Positions 1-6,868 of a stretch of DNA of 15,090 bases are shown here, piece after piece. Each line of letters opens with the position of its first letter. Position 1 is the stretch's first letter. The notes under the pieces are model-generated. The model saw only the letters and a list, made by a program, of their open reading frames with translations, made no database searches and had not been told where the DNA came from. A program made the translations under genes and the position numbers. The DNA comes from Deltaproteobacteria bacterium (GTDB lineage Bacteria; Desulfobacterota; Desulfobacteria; Desulfobacterales; SG8-13): contig DAOVBC010000014.1 in NCBI GenBank assembly GCA_030670715.1, positions 1 through 15,090 on the forward strand, in the 5' to 3' direction.

Positions 1-106
1 CATCCACCATTGCATGACCGCCGTATTTTATTACGACGGTCATTCCGTAGAACTGGCGGATATACGGCAGGGCCTCTATCAGTATATCAGCTACGTTTTT
101 TTTCAT
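1..106 (-). CDS. argB: Acetylglutamate kinase, N-terminal fragment (cut by window edge)
   Basis: The first 35 codons are visible, beginning with ATG at 106 on the minus strand. They read MKKNVADILIEALPYI, then RQFYGMTVVIKYGGHAM. The VVIKYGGHAM stretch is the typical amino-acid-kinase phosphate-binding beginning of ArgB, where Lys and the Gly-Gly contact ATP. ArgB phosphorylates N-acetylglutamate in the second step of arginine synthesis, in the cytoplasm. The gene lies 102 bp after the end of hslU on the same strand, an arrangement I recall from Deltaproteobacteria (hslV-hslU-argB). The intervening DNA carries an imperfect hairpin (146-196). Identification is good, but only about one eighth of the protein is in view. 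Confidence 0.88.
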   Translation of the reverse strand, partial: MKKNVADILIEALPYIRQFYGMTVVIKYGGHAMVD

Positions 107-140
107 TTTCTAAATGTGAGTCGAATATCCAGTTTCGAGT

Positions 141-196
141 ATTAACCTGGATCTTTCACGAGTTCGATTCGTCCATTTTTTCATGAAATATTCAGG
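141..196. repeat. Imperfect inverted repeat between hslU and argB, related to repeat at 10985-11021
   Basis: Arms 146-158 (CCTGGATCTTTCA) and 184-196 (TGAAATATTCAGG) pair with one wobble and one mismatch across a 25-nt loop. Read on the minus strand, positions 177-141 match plus-strand 10985-11021 at 31 of 37 positions, including a 14-base identical run. This marks it as a fragment of a dispersed repeat. It lies between the hslU stop and the argB start, so it could also attenuate or process the transcript. There is no T-run making it a convincing terminator. Confidence 0.6.
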
Positions 197-208
197 TCAA
201 TTGTCCGG

Positions 209-1582
209 CTACAAAATGTAACGGCTCAAATCCTCATCTGCCTTGATATCGTTTAACTTTTTCTCCACGTAGGATTTATCGATAACGACTCTTTTCTCCT
301 TTGTATTAGGCGCTTCAAAGAGAATATCTTCCAGCAGGAATTCCATGATGGTGTGCAGTCTCCTAGCGCCGATGTTTTCAGTATTGTTGTTTACCTCCTC
401 AGCGATGGCGGCGATCTGTTCAACAGCATCGTTTTCAAAAACCAGGTCTACGCCTTCGGTTCTCAACAGGGCAATATACTGAAGCAGCAAAGCGTTTTTG
501 GGTTCGGTCAATATCCTGTAAAATTCATTCTTCCCAAGAGCATCGAGTTCAACCCGGATCGGGAAACGGCCCTGCATTTCCGGTATGAGATCCGACGGTT
601 TGACCGTGTGGAATGCACCGGAAGCGATAAACAGGATATGGTCGGTCTTTACAGGACCGTATTTAGTTATCACCGTACTGCCTTCAACAATGGGAAGCAA
701 ATCCCGCTGGACACCTTCCCGGGAAACATCGGGCCCGTGAGCGCCGTTTCTGCCGGCAATTTTATCAATCTCATCTAGAAAAATGATCCCGGACTGCTCC
801 ACCTTTTCAATGGCTTTTCGGATAACCTTGTCCAAGTCGATTAGGCTTTGGGCTTCCTCCTCGGCCAGAATCTCCATGGCCTCCGAAACTTTTGCCTTCC
901 GCCGTTTGGTACCTTTTGGCAGAATACCGCCGAGCATATCTCTGAAATTTATCCCCAGTTCTTCCATACCGACATTGGAAAATATTTCCACCATCGGCAT
1001 CGACCGGTCGGACACGTCCAGATCAACATATCGATCATCAAGTTTTCCACCCCGCAGCATTCCGCGAAGCTTCTCCCGGGTCGAAGCCGAACTGTCCTGC
1101 GTAATTGCGGTCGAGTCTAAACTGCCACCGGCTTTATCAGCAACCGGATCTGCATCCTTTAACCCGGTACGCGGCAGGAGCAGATCAAGCATTCTCTCTT
1201 CGGCATTCTGCCGGGCTTTCTCCTTGACAAGATCCTGCTCCTGCACCTTACCCCGCGTAACGGCTAGTTCCACCAGATCTCTCGCCATGGATTCCACATC
1301 TCTGCCGACATAACCGACCTCGGTGAATTTGGAGGCCTCCACTTTAATAAAAGGCGACTCCGTAAATAGGGACAGGCGTCTTGAAATTTCGGTCTTGCCA
1401 ACCCCGGTGGGACCAATCAGGATAATGTTCTTCGGCACAATCTCGTCCCGTAGCTCTCCCGGGACCTGCCGCCGGCGCCAGCGATTTCTCAATGCGATGG
1501 CAACCGAACGTTTGGCTTTATTCTGACCGATAATGTATTTGTCGAGTTCACTGACGATTTCAGATGGAATCAAATATTTCAT
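209..1582 (-). CDS. hslU: HslU, ATPase/unfoldase subunit of the HslVU (ClpYQ) protease
   Basis: This is a 457-residue AAA+ unfoldase that forms a hexameric ring, unfolds substrates and threads them into the HslV peptidase in the cytoplasm. Visible landmarks are the N-terminal IPSEIVSELDKYIIGQ motif, Walker A GPTGVGKT (residues 57-64), the pore loop GYVG (90-93), a long charged intermediate (I) domain at about 110-245, Walker B IIFLDE (266-271), sensor-2 region GARRLH (406-411) and the C-terminal tail LSRYIL. In HslU this tail docks into HslV and activates it. Length is near the usual 440-460. The gene starts 15 nt after the hslV stop with an AGG-type ribosome site, so the two are almost certainly cotranscribed in stoichiometric amounts. 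The I domain is somewhat Ser/Asp-rich around 150-170, the usual variable part of the family. Confidence 0.98.
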   Translation of the reverse strand: MKYLIPSEIVSELDKYIIGQNKAKRSVAIALRNRWRRRQVPGELRDEIVPKNIILIGPTGVGKTEISRRLSLFTESPFIKVEASKFTEVGYVGRDVESMARDLVELAVTRGKVQEQDLVKEKARQNAEERMLDLLLPRTGLKDADPVADKAGGSLDSTAITQDSSASTREKLRGMLRGGKLDDRYVDLDVSDRSMPMVEIFSNVGMEELGINFRDMLGGILPKGTKRRKAKVSEAMEILAEEEAQSLIDLDKVIRKAIEKVEQSGIIFLDEIDKIAGRNGAHGPDVSREGVQRDLLPIVEGSTVITKYGPVKTDHILFIASGAFHTVKPSDLIPEMQGRFPIRVELDALGKNEFYRILTEPKNALLLQYIALLRTEGVDLVFENDAVEQIAAIAEEVNNNTENIGARRLHTIMEFLLEDILFEAPNTKEKRVVIDKSYVEKKLNDIKADEDLSRYIL

Positions 1583-1597
1583 TTATTAACCTGTCGT

Positions 1598-2128
1598 TTA
1601 TAATTCTTCGATGGTGATTTCTTCATTTGTGTATATACAGATGGAAGCGGCGATTTTCATGGCCGCTTCCACGATGCTGCCGGCGTCCAGATCAGAATGC
1701 TTGAACAGTGCCTTGGCCGCCGCCTGGGCACCGACACCACCGGAACCGATTCCGATAATGCCTTCATCCGGTTCGATCACGTCGCCGTTGCCGGAGATAA
1801 GAAACATCCTCGACTCATCCACGGCAATCATCACAGCTTCCAGACGTCTTAAAAACTTGTCCGTTCGCCAGTCCCTGGCAAGCTCGACCGCGCTGCGCAT
1901 CAGGTTACCGTTATAGCGCTCCAGCTTTGCCTCCAGTCGCTCGGAAAGGTTCAGCGCATCGGCCGCCGTTCCGGCAAATCCTACGATGATCTTATCGTTA
2001 TATATCCGTCGTACCTTTTTGGCGTGGTGTTTGATCACCGATTCCTGCAGCGTCACCTGTCCGTCTCCGGCAACCGCCACCTTGCCGTCCCGCCTGACTG
2101 CCAGAATGGTGGTACCTCTTGTTTTCAT
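1598..2128 (-). CDS. hslV: HslV, threonine peptidase subunit of the HslVU protease
   Basis: Starting at ATG 2128 the product is 176 residues, equal to E. coli HslV. The short propeptide MKTRG precedes TTILAVRRDG. After removal of the propeptide the nucleophile is Thr1, and Asp17 and Lys33 (in GDGQ and AKKVRR) fall at the canonical catalytic positions. The motif IGSGG and the ending YTNEEITIEEL are also typical. The frame stays open to ATG 2200, but the extra residues (NFGFFIKDII and so on) are encoded partly by the AT-rich repeat and resemble nothing in the family. A GGAG lies 10 nt before ATG 2128, while ATG 2146 and 2200 have no ribosome site, so I chose 2128. HslV is the double-hexameric chamber that HslU, encoded just downstream, feeds. 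Confidence 0.95.
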   Translation of the reverse strand: MKTRGTTILAVRRDGKVAVAGDGQVTLQESVIKHHAKKVRRIYNDKIIVGFAGTAADALNLSERLEAKLERYNGNLMRSAVELARDWRTDKFLRRLEAVMIAVDESRMFLISGNGDVIEPDEGIIGIGSGGVGAQAAAKALFKHSDLDAGSIVEAAMKIAASICIYTNEEITIEEL

Positions 2129-2191
2129 ACCGTCTACACTCCACATTGATACTTTTGTGTCAACGCTTATAATGTCTTTTATAAAAAATCC

Positions 2192-2320
2192 GAAATTCAA
2201 AATCCCAAACTACAAATAACAAACAAATTCAAATTTCCAATGACAACAACAGAAAACACCTGACATTTGGATTTGTGATTTTATCATTGTTTGAAATTTG
2301 GAATTTGTGTTTTGGAATTT
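2192..2320. repeat. AT-rich foldback repeat, copy A
   Basis: An imperfect palindrome lies between xerC and hslV. The left arm at about 2192-2245 is rich in CAAATTC, CAAATAACAAA and CCAATGACA. The right arm at about 2281-2320 (ATCATTGTTTGAAATTTGG, then AATTTGTGTTTTGGAATTT) is its approximate reverse complement. The best paired core is 2224-2242 with 2284-2307, and there are small internal offsets. The same words recur in the element at 9433-9714. No coding potential is visible. Its promoter-proximal arm abuts the hslV leader, so the hslV(U) transcript may begin inside it or just downstream of it. Confidence 0.7.
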
Positions 2321-2389
2321 ATGCCCATATTTTCGTAAGTTACCCCGATAGGTGCCCTGACCATGCTCACCGATGGCGCTACATCAATT

Positions 2390-3355
2390 CTACTTCCTCG
2401 GGTGTGCCTTATCATACGTCTCCATCAGCCGATCGATACTGACGTGAGTGTACTTCTGTGTGGTCGATAGACTTTTATGACCTAACAGTTCCTGGACCAC
2501 CCGCAGGTCGGCTCCGGCATCCAGCATGTGAGTTGCAAACGTATGACGCAGTACGTGAGGCGAAACCGGTACAAGCGTGCTGCATTCCAAAACGATCTTA
2601 TCGAGGATCCTCGCAATCGAACGGGTGGTCAACCGGCGGTTGAACCGATTAAGAAACAGCGGCCCCTCATCACCGGCAGGCACACCGGCCTCCCTTTCCA
2701 ACTTCCGGCGGTAAGATTTAATCGCAATCAGCGCTTTGTTTCCGATCGGGACGATCCGTTGCCTGGCACCCTTGCCCAAAACCCGGATTAATCCCGAGTC
2801 AAACTCTATATCCAAAACATTCATACCCGCCACTTCTGAGACACGCAATCCGCATGAGTAAAGGGTTTCAAAAATAGCGCGATTCCGCAGCCCAAGCAGA
2901 GTATCGGTCTGAATAGAGTCCAGAAGCCGGAACATATCATCCACGGTAAGATACGCCGGTATCGGAACCTCCTGTTTGGGCGTCAGGATTGTTTCTGCCG
3001 GGTTGTTCTCAATGATGCCCTGCTTGAGCAGAAAGCGGTAAAAGGTGCGAATCGCCGAAAGCTTTCGGGCAATGGTCGTTTTCTTATTTTTTCGGTGTAA
3101 ATATCCTAAATACTTCCGAATAACCAGGGCATCCAGTGCATCAAGCGAAAATTCCAACGCGGGCTGTAGTTCTGAATTCAATACACTGTTTTCCGCGGCG
3201 AATTGTATAAATTCTTTCAGATCTGTTCGGTATGCACGACACGTATTTTGGGAATATCCCTTTTCAGCAGCAAGAGAATCGATAAATAAATCGATTAGAA
3301 GCGCTACCGGGCGGGATCCCATTGGCGTCTCATTCCCCTGTCCTGGATAATTCAT
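2390..3355 (-). CDS. xerC: Site-specific tyrosine recombinase, XerC/XerD family
   Basis: This 321-residue recombinase has an N-terminal SAM-like core-binding domain (about 15-110; YSQNTCRAYRTDL and RKLSAIRTFYRFL motifs) and a C-terminal catalytic domain. All catalytic residues are present: Arg171 (GLRVSE), Lys195 (LGKGARQR), His267 and Arg270 (HVLRHTFATH), His293 (LLGHKSLSTT) and the nucleophile Tyr302 (KYTHV). Xer recombinases resolve chromosome dimers at dif. Placement directly upstream of hslVU parallels the xerC/codV-clpQ-clpY arrangement in other phyla and favours a housekeeping Xer over a mobile-element integrase. The XerC versus XerD label cannot be settled from the sequence alone. A second ATG at 3322 (residue 12) is a possible start, since family members usually begin close to the LIDLFIDSL helix; neither start has a strong ribosome site. 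Confidence 0.93.
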   Translation of the reverse strand: MNYPGQGNETPMGSRPVALLIDLFIDSLAAEKGYSQNTCRAYRTDLKEFIQFAAENSVLNSELQPALEFSLDALDALVIRKYLGYLHRKNKKTTIARKLSAIRTFYRFLLKQGIIENNPAETILTPKQEVPIPAYLTVDDMFRLLDSIQTDTLLGLRNRAIFETLYSCGLRVSEVAGMNVLDIEFDSGLIRVLGKGARQRIVPIGNKALIAIKSYRRKLEREAGVPAGDEGPLFLNRFNRRLTTRSIARILDKIVLECSTLVPVSPHVLRHTFATHMLDAGADLRVVQELLGHKSLSTTQKYTHVSIDRLMETYDKAHPRK

Positions 3356-3461
3356 GCACCATCATGTTCTTTCAGACACAACTATGAATGCAACACTGAT
3401 AAGCCGAAAAATTTTTCTTACAAGCATAAAATCAGATCATAATCAATTGAAATTTATATAA

Positions 3462-3502
3462 TTTCTATGAAACACCGACCGCAAGGAGGTGTTTCATAGA
3501 AA
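3462..3502 (-). terminator. Perfect 15-bp inverted repeat, possible terminator after the HAD gene
   Basis: TTTCTATGAAACACC (3462-3476) and its exact reverse complement (3488-3502) flank an 11-nt loop. The structure begins 9 nt past the stop of the HAD gene, and on the minus strand is followed by TTATATAAATTT. It could terminate or stabilise the 3' end of the Rho_N-HAD transcript before xerC. The stem is AT-rich at its base and the T-tract is interrupted, so it is not a textbook intrinsic terminator. The loop and right arm happen to contain an AAGGAGGTG string on the plus strand, with no start codon at suitable spacing. Confidence 0.5.
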
Positions 3503-3511
3503 ATATTCAGG

Positions 3512-4081
3512 CTAAAAATCGATCAATAACTCAAGTTCGGACCAGTTCTGCACCTCCATGAAAGGATGATGCTCACGATTCCACGGTTGGCTGTATACCA
3601 CCGGTTCGATGCCGGCCGCCTTTATTTTAAAACACGTTTCAAGCCGGTCTTCTACGAAATAACGGATGCCGTGTTTCTGCAACACATCCGTCTTTGCTTC
3701 AAAAGTGCCTGTGGCAATGACCCGGAAGGCCCCGGGATGAACCGGCAGTAACTTGCGGAACCATTCACGCATCGGCCCCGGTCCCGTGCGCGCGGTGACA
3801 AAAAGCAACGGATTGCGGTAGCGGATAAGCCTTGTCAGCACTTCGGCTGCACCGGCCATCGGTTTTAACGGAGCGGAATAACTGCCGGCAAGAATGCGGA
3901 CGAGAATAGCCCTGATCACGGCGGGATCGATATCGAGACATTCTTCCAGGGCGTAGCAGGTCATGTCTTCATACCTGATCCCGCTGACATCAAACTCATC
4001 CCGGGCAATATCCAGAAACAATGTCATGGTGTCGGCAATGACACCGTCCACGTCAAATGCCACTGAGGCCGGATCGATCAT
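3512..4081 (-). CDS. HAD-superfamily phosphatase (deoxyribonucleotidase-like)
   Basis: A 189-residue HAD hydrolase. Motif I is FDVDGVIADT with Asp10 as expected nucleophile and Asp12 as acid/base. Motif II is Thr96 in LLFVTART, Lys130 is the likely motif III lysine, and motif IV is the acidic pair Glu144-Asp145 (YFVEDRLET). A small helical cap inserted between motifs I and II (about residues 20-75) suggests a C1-type cap and a small soluble phosphorylated substrate. The overall pattern resembles 5'(3')-deoxyribonucleotidases or related proteins, but the substrate cannot be read from the sequence. The start codon lies 1 nt after the stop of the Rho_N gene with no strong ribosome site of its own, which suggests translational coupling. 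The 3' end is followed by a 15-bp hairpin. Confidence 0.8.
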   Translation of the reverse strand: MIDPASVAFDVDGVIADTMTLFLDIARDEFDVSGIRYEDMTCYALEECLDIDPAVIRAILVRILAGSYSAPLKPMAGAAEVLTRLIRYRNPLLFVTARTGPGPMREWFRKLLPVHPGAFRVIATGTFEAKTDVLQKHGIRYFVEDRLETCFKIKAAGIEPVVYSQPWNREHHPFMEVQNWSELELLIDF

Positions 4082-4082
4082 T

Positions 4083-4412
4083 CTAGGCCGCTCTACGGCT
4101 CTTCTTCTTCAACCTGGAAATGCGCCGCCGGTAAATCGTTGCCATTTTTTTGTCTTTGGCCTCCAGCGCTGCCTGACGCTCGAGCTTCAGGGCCTGGATT
4201 TTTTTCTTAATCGTGAGAACCGCTTTACTGCCGGAGGGGGTCACTTTCTTATCTTCGATGCGGCGGGCCTTTTTAATCGCCTCGAGCAGTTCGGCCTTTT
4301 TCATGCCGTGGACACCGCTTATCTCAGGAATCTTTTTTGCCACTTCTCGCAGCTCTACGGCTGTCATTTTGTCCAACGGTTTTTCCTGGGCTTCATTTTC
4401 TTTCTCTGCCAT
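4083..4412 (-). CDS. Small Rho_N-domain (SAP-like) basic protein
   Basis: A 109-residue protein. Residues 15-50 (KMTAVELREVAKKIPEISG, then VHGMKKAELLEAIKKA) match the helix-extended-loop-helix Rho N-terminal domain, which in Rho factor helps contact nucleic acid. The rest of Rho (RNA-binding fold and ATPase) is absent. The C-terminal half (about 65-109) is a Lys/Arg-rich predicted helix ending RRRISRLKKKSRRAA, consistent with nucleic-acid binding or ribosome association. The ribosome site is AAGGAG, 11 nt before ATG. It is cotranscribed with the HAD gene downstream and preceded by a leader with two hairpins (4452-4512). Such stand-alone Rho_N proteins occur in Desulfobacterota, as I recall; their function is not known to me. 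It should not be annotated as Rho itself. Confidence 0.82.
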   Translation of the reverse strand: MAEKENEAQEKPLDKMTAVELREVAKKIPEISGVHGMKKAELLEAIKKARRIEDKKVTPSGSKAVLTIKKKIQALKLERQAALEAKDKKMATIYRRRISRLKKKSRRAA

Positions 4413-4451
4413 TTACGATAACTCTCCTTTCCTTGCCGATTCGAAAGCACA

Positions 4452-4475
4452 AGCGGAGGCCGGGCAGCCTCCGCT
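4452..4475. terminator. GC-rich 9-bp hairpin, terminator or leader structure
   Basis: AGCGGAGGC (4452-4460) pairs perfectly with GCCTCCGCT (4467-4475) around a 6-nt loop. On the plus strand it is followed by ATAAATTTTTG, giving a terminator-like look in that direction although no plus-strand gene reads into it. On the minus strand it lies after the slipin gene and about 40 nt before the Rho_N start, with no T-run after it. It is therefore either a weak terminator for the NfeD-slipin transcript or part of the 5' leader of the Rho_N mRNA. Confidence 0.5.
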
Positions 4476-4499
4476 ATAAATTTTTGTTCATTTCCAATT

Positions 4500-4512
4500 G
4501 GGGCGAAGCCCC
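4500..4512 (-). other. Short stable hairpin GGGGC-TTC-GCCCC in the putative Rho_N leader
   Basis: On the minus strand GGGGCTTCGCCCC folds into a 4-5-bp GC stem with a UUC(G) loop. It lies at the predicted 5' end of the transcript started from the candidate promoter at 4519-4547 and 25 nt upstream of the 9-bp hairpin. A very stable 5'-terminal hairpin can protect mRNA. This function is inferred. Confidence 0.4.
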
Positions 4513-4518
4513 TAAGTT

Positions 4519-4547
4519 CCATAAACCATATTCTTTGGGCATGTCAA
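4519..4547 (-). promoter_or_regulatory. Candidate sigma70-type promoter for the Rho_N-HAD genes
   Basis: On the minus strand TTGACA (4547-4542) is a consensus -35, followed by a 17-nt spacer and TTATGG (4524-4519), a poor -10. The start would fall near 4512, giving a leader of about 100 nt with both hairpins. It lies past the slipin stop (4635), so the two transcription units could be independent. Confidence 0.35.
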
Positions 4548-4634
4548 TAGCGAATAGCAGCGGTATTTTTCCCGTTTTTACATACGGCGCATACACCGGT
4601 CTCGATGAAAATTCTCGTTATTTTATGTCCGTGC

Positions 4635-5429
4635 CTACGCTGAAGTTTCCGGTTCCCCGGGTCCCGGGGTATTTTTAACTTTTTGGAACAACTTTGTAAA
4701 TGGCCCCAGCAAATCGATCGGAATCGGAAAAATCGTTGTGGTGTTGTTTTCAGCCGACATTTCAGTGACGGTCTGCAGGTAGCGGAGCTGCAAGGCGGTC
4801 GGATGATCTTCAATGATCCGGGAGGCATCAGCCAGTCTGGTGGCCGCCTGATATTCGCCTTCGGCGTTGATGACCTTGGCCCGCCGTTCACGTTCGGCTT
4901 CAGCCTGTCGTGCCATCGCCCGCTGCATCTCCTGGGGTAAATCTATGTGTTTCAGTTCGACAGTCGCCACCTTGATGCCCCAGGGATCCGTGTGGGTATC
5001 GAGAATTTCCTGCAGTTCGTTGTTTATTTTTTCTCTTTCGGACAGCAGGTCATCAAGCTCGGCCTGACCGCAAACGCTCCGGAGCGTTGTCTGGGCAAGC
5101 TGCGACATGGCATAGGAGTAATTTTCAACCTCAACGATCGCCTTGATCGGTTCGATTACGCGGAAATAGATAACAGCGTTTACCTTTACCGAGACATTGT
5201 CCCGGGTAATCACATCCTGGGGATCGACATCCATCGCAATCAGGCGCAGGCTGACTTTGACCATTTTATCCACAATCGGAATCAAAATGATCAGCCCCGG
5301 GCCCTTGGCCGCTATGACGCGTCCCAGTCTGAAAATGACACCGCGTTGATATTCGTTTAAGACGCGCAGTGCTGTGGAAAGAAAAAATATGACCAGGACA
5401 ATGATCGCAATTAAAGGGTAAAGAGACAT
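4635..5429 (-). CDS. Slipin / stomatin-like SPFH membrane protein
   Basis: A 264-residue SPFH protein with one N-terminal hydrophobic hairpin or membrane segment (about 3-20), then the NEYQRGVIFRLGR motif (25-37), the GPGL segment and the SPFH/Band 7 core through about 170. A charged Ala/Glu-rich coiled-coil (about 165-205; ARQAEAERERRAKV, INAEGEYQAA) and the LRYLQTV oligomerisation motif typical of prokaryotic slipins follow. These proteins build large ring or cage assemblies in the membrane and, with NfeD partners, are linked to membrane quality control and stress. The NfeD-type protease gene lies 87 bp upstream on the same strand, the classical pairing. The ribosome site AAGGAG sits in a 12-nt perfect palindrome (5430-5441) directly before ATG. 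Assignment to slipin (p-stomatin) rather than QmcA/HflK is by length and motifs. Confidence 0.93.
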   Translation of the reverse strand: MSLYPLIAIIVLVIFFLSTALRVLNEYQRGVIFRLGRVIAAKGPGLIILIPIVDKMVKVSLRLIAMDVDPQDVITRDNVSVKVNAVIYFRVIEPIKAIVEVENYSYAMSQLAQTTLRSVCGQAELDDLLSEREKINNELQEILDTHTDPWGIKVATVELKHIDLPQEMQRAMARQAEAERERRAKVINAEGEYQAATRLADASRIIEDHPTALQLRYLQTVTEMSAENNTTTIFPIPIDLLGPFTKLFQKVKNTPGPGEPETSA

Positions 5430-5516
5430 AAGGAGCTCCTTTTCTTCGAATCGGTTTTCATTACTTAAATCGGGTTTTGCCAGTGTGCGGGCCTACCGGG
5501 GCAGAATGGTTGTTTC

Positions 5517-6836
5517 TTATCCGCCGGCGGTTTCATCCAGTGCTTCGACCTCCAGAACCAGGTTTTCCACCTTCACCACCCGCACCTTGGTACCCTCTCC
5601 AATCGGTTTTCTGGCGGTTGCCTTCCACAATTCGCCGTGCACGAAAACTTTGCCCTCCGGCTGAAGCGCTGCCTTTACAACACCCACTTCATCGAGCAAT
5701 CCTCCGGCACCGGTTCTCGGTCTGGATATCTGGGCGCGAAACACCAACCCTGCCACCACAACAAAAAAACCCGAAACCATAAGGATCGTGGGCAGCAGGA
5801 CCTTCAATGACAGGCGAAATCCCGGACTCCCGGAATCAAAAAGCATCAGCGAACCGAGCAGCAGTGAAACAATTCCGGCAATGCTTAACAGGCCGTAGCT
5901 GGTGATTTTCATTTCCATGATGAAAAAGACGATCGCAAGCAGAATCAGTAAAATGCCGGCATAGTTGATGGGCAGCGCCTGGAGGGCAAAAAATGCCAGG
6001 ACAATACAGATGCCGCCGACAACTCCGGGGAAAATCGCACCGGGATGCGAAAGCTCAAAATACAACCCAGCAAGTCCGATCATCAGCAGAATGTAGGCGA
6101 TATTCGGATCGCTGATGGTCTTGAGAATCTTCGTTCGATAACCTTCCTTCAGATTTTTTTTGTTCGCCCCCGCCAAATCCAAACGGCCCTTGTCTTTAAT
6201 CTCGCGCCCGTTGAGCTGGCTGATCAGATCATCGGTATCCCTGGCGATCAAATCGATGATGTTTTCTTTCAAGGCTTCGGTTTCCGTCACGGCCACGCTT
6301 TCACGAATGGCTTTTTCGACCCAGTCGGCGTTTCGGCCCCGCTGCTCGGCAACACTTCTTGCGTGCGCCACCATGTCGTTGACGACCTTCTCGGACATGG
6401 TCTTGTTTATTTCCTGCCCGCCGGTACCGACCGGATGAGCCGCGCCGATATTCGTCCCCGGCGCCATAGCCGCCACATCGGCGGCCATGGTGATCATTAC
6501 ACCCGCCGAGGCGGCCCTGGCTCCGCCCGGGGCCACGTATACTACCACAGGGACCCTGCTGGCCAGAATCGCTTTTACGATCACGCGCATCGACTCGGCA
6601 AGCCCGCCGGGTGTATCAAGCTCAATGATCAGACAGGCCGCACTGTCATCATTTGCTTTCTTGATCCCGGATTTCAAAAAGTCCGCAATCCCCGGCCCGA
6701 TGGCATCGTTCACTTTGATGATATATATTTCATTTTGTTCGGCTGCCTGTCCGCCGGGCGCACAGATCCACTGGAGTGCTATAAGCAAAACCAGGATGGG
6801 TATCACCAGTTTTTTCATATTCAACCTAACCTGCAT
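5517..6836 (-). CDS. nfeD: NfeD-family membrane-bound serine protease (ClpP-like domain + membrane region + OB fold)
   Basis: A 439-residue NfeD1b protein. An N-terminal signal or anchor (residues 7-30) leads to a ClpP/Clp-class domain at about 35-235, with PGGLAESMR and the nucleophile Ser110 in ARAASAG. The catalytic lysine is probably Lys150 (EKVVND), about 40 residues later, as in the archaeal stomatin-cleaving protease PH1510 (Ser97/Lys138). Several transmembrane helices follow at about 245-365 (ending in the FVVVAGLVF segment), then a C-terminal OB-fold NfeD domain (about 380-435: GEVGVV-like DEVGVVKAAL, GKVFVHGELW). It is expected to cleave or regulate the slipin encoded next. ATG 6818 (residue 7, MKKLVIPILV) is an equally plausible start and gives a conventional signal sequence; both have weak ribosome sites. 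The gene begins 32 nt after udg. Confidence 0.93.
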   Translation of the reverse strand: MQVRLNMKKLVIPILVLLIALQWICAPGGQAAEQNEIYIIKVNDAIGPGIADFLKSGIKKANDDSAACLIIELDTPGGLAESMRVIVKAILASRVPVVVYVAPGGARAASAGVMITMAADVAAMAPGTNIGAAHPVGTGGQEINKTMSEKVVNDMVAHARSVAEQRGRNADWVEKAIRESVAVTETEALKENIIDLIARDTDDLISQLNGREIKDKGRLDLAGANKKNLKEGYRTKILKTISDPNIAYILLMIGLAGLYFELSHPGAIFPGVVGGICIVLAFFALQALPINYAGILLILLAIVFFIMEMKITSYGLLSIAGIVSLLLGSLMLFDSGSPGFRLSLKVLLPTILMVSGFFVVVAGLVFRAQISRPRTGAGGLLDEVGVVKAALQPEGKVFVHGELWKATARKPIGEGTKVRVVKVENLVLEVEALDETAGG

Positions 6837-6868
6837 TATTTCGCTCTTTTAGTACCGGTTTATCCGGG

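Noticed and set aside
783..1313. Plus-strand open frame of 176 codons opposite hslU
   Set aside because: Ser/Arg-rich shadow of the hslU coding strand.
2390..3355. The tyrosine recombinase as an integrase marking a genomic island
   Set aside because: It is directly followed by hslVU and argB in a conserved order, with XerC-like length and motifs; no tRNA, attachment-site pair or phage genes are visible.
3483..3492. Strong AAGGAGGTG ribosome-site-like string on the plus strand
   Set aside because: No ATG, GTG or TTG at suitable spacing opens a usable frame, and it is part of the perfect hairpin at 3462-3502.
4544..4891. Minus-strand open frame of 115 codons overlapping the end of the slipin gene
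   Set aside because: It is mostly out of frame within slipin, Arg/Pro/Cys-rich with no family features.
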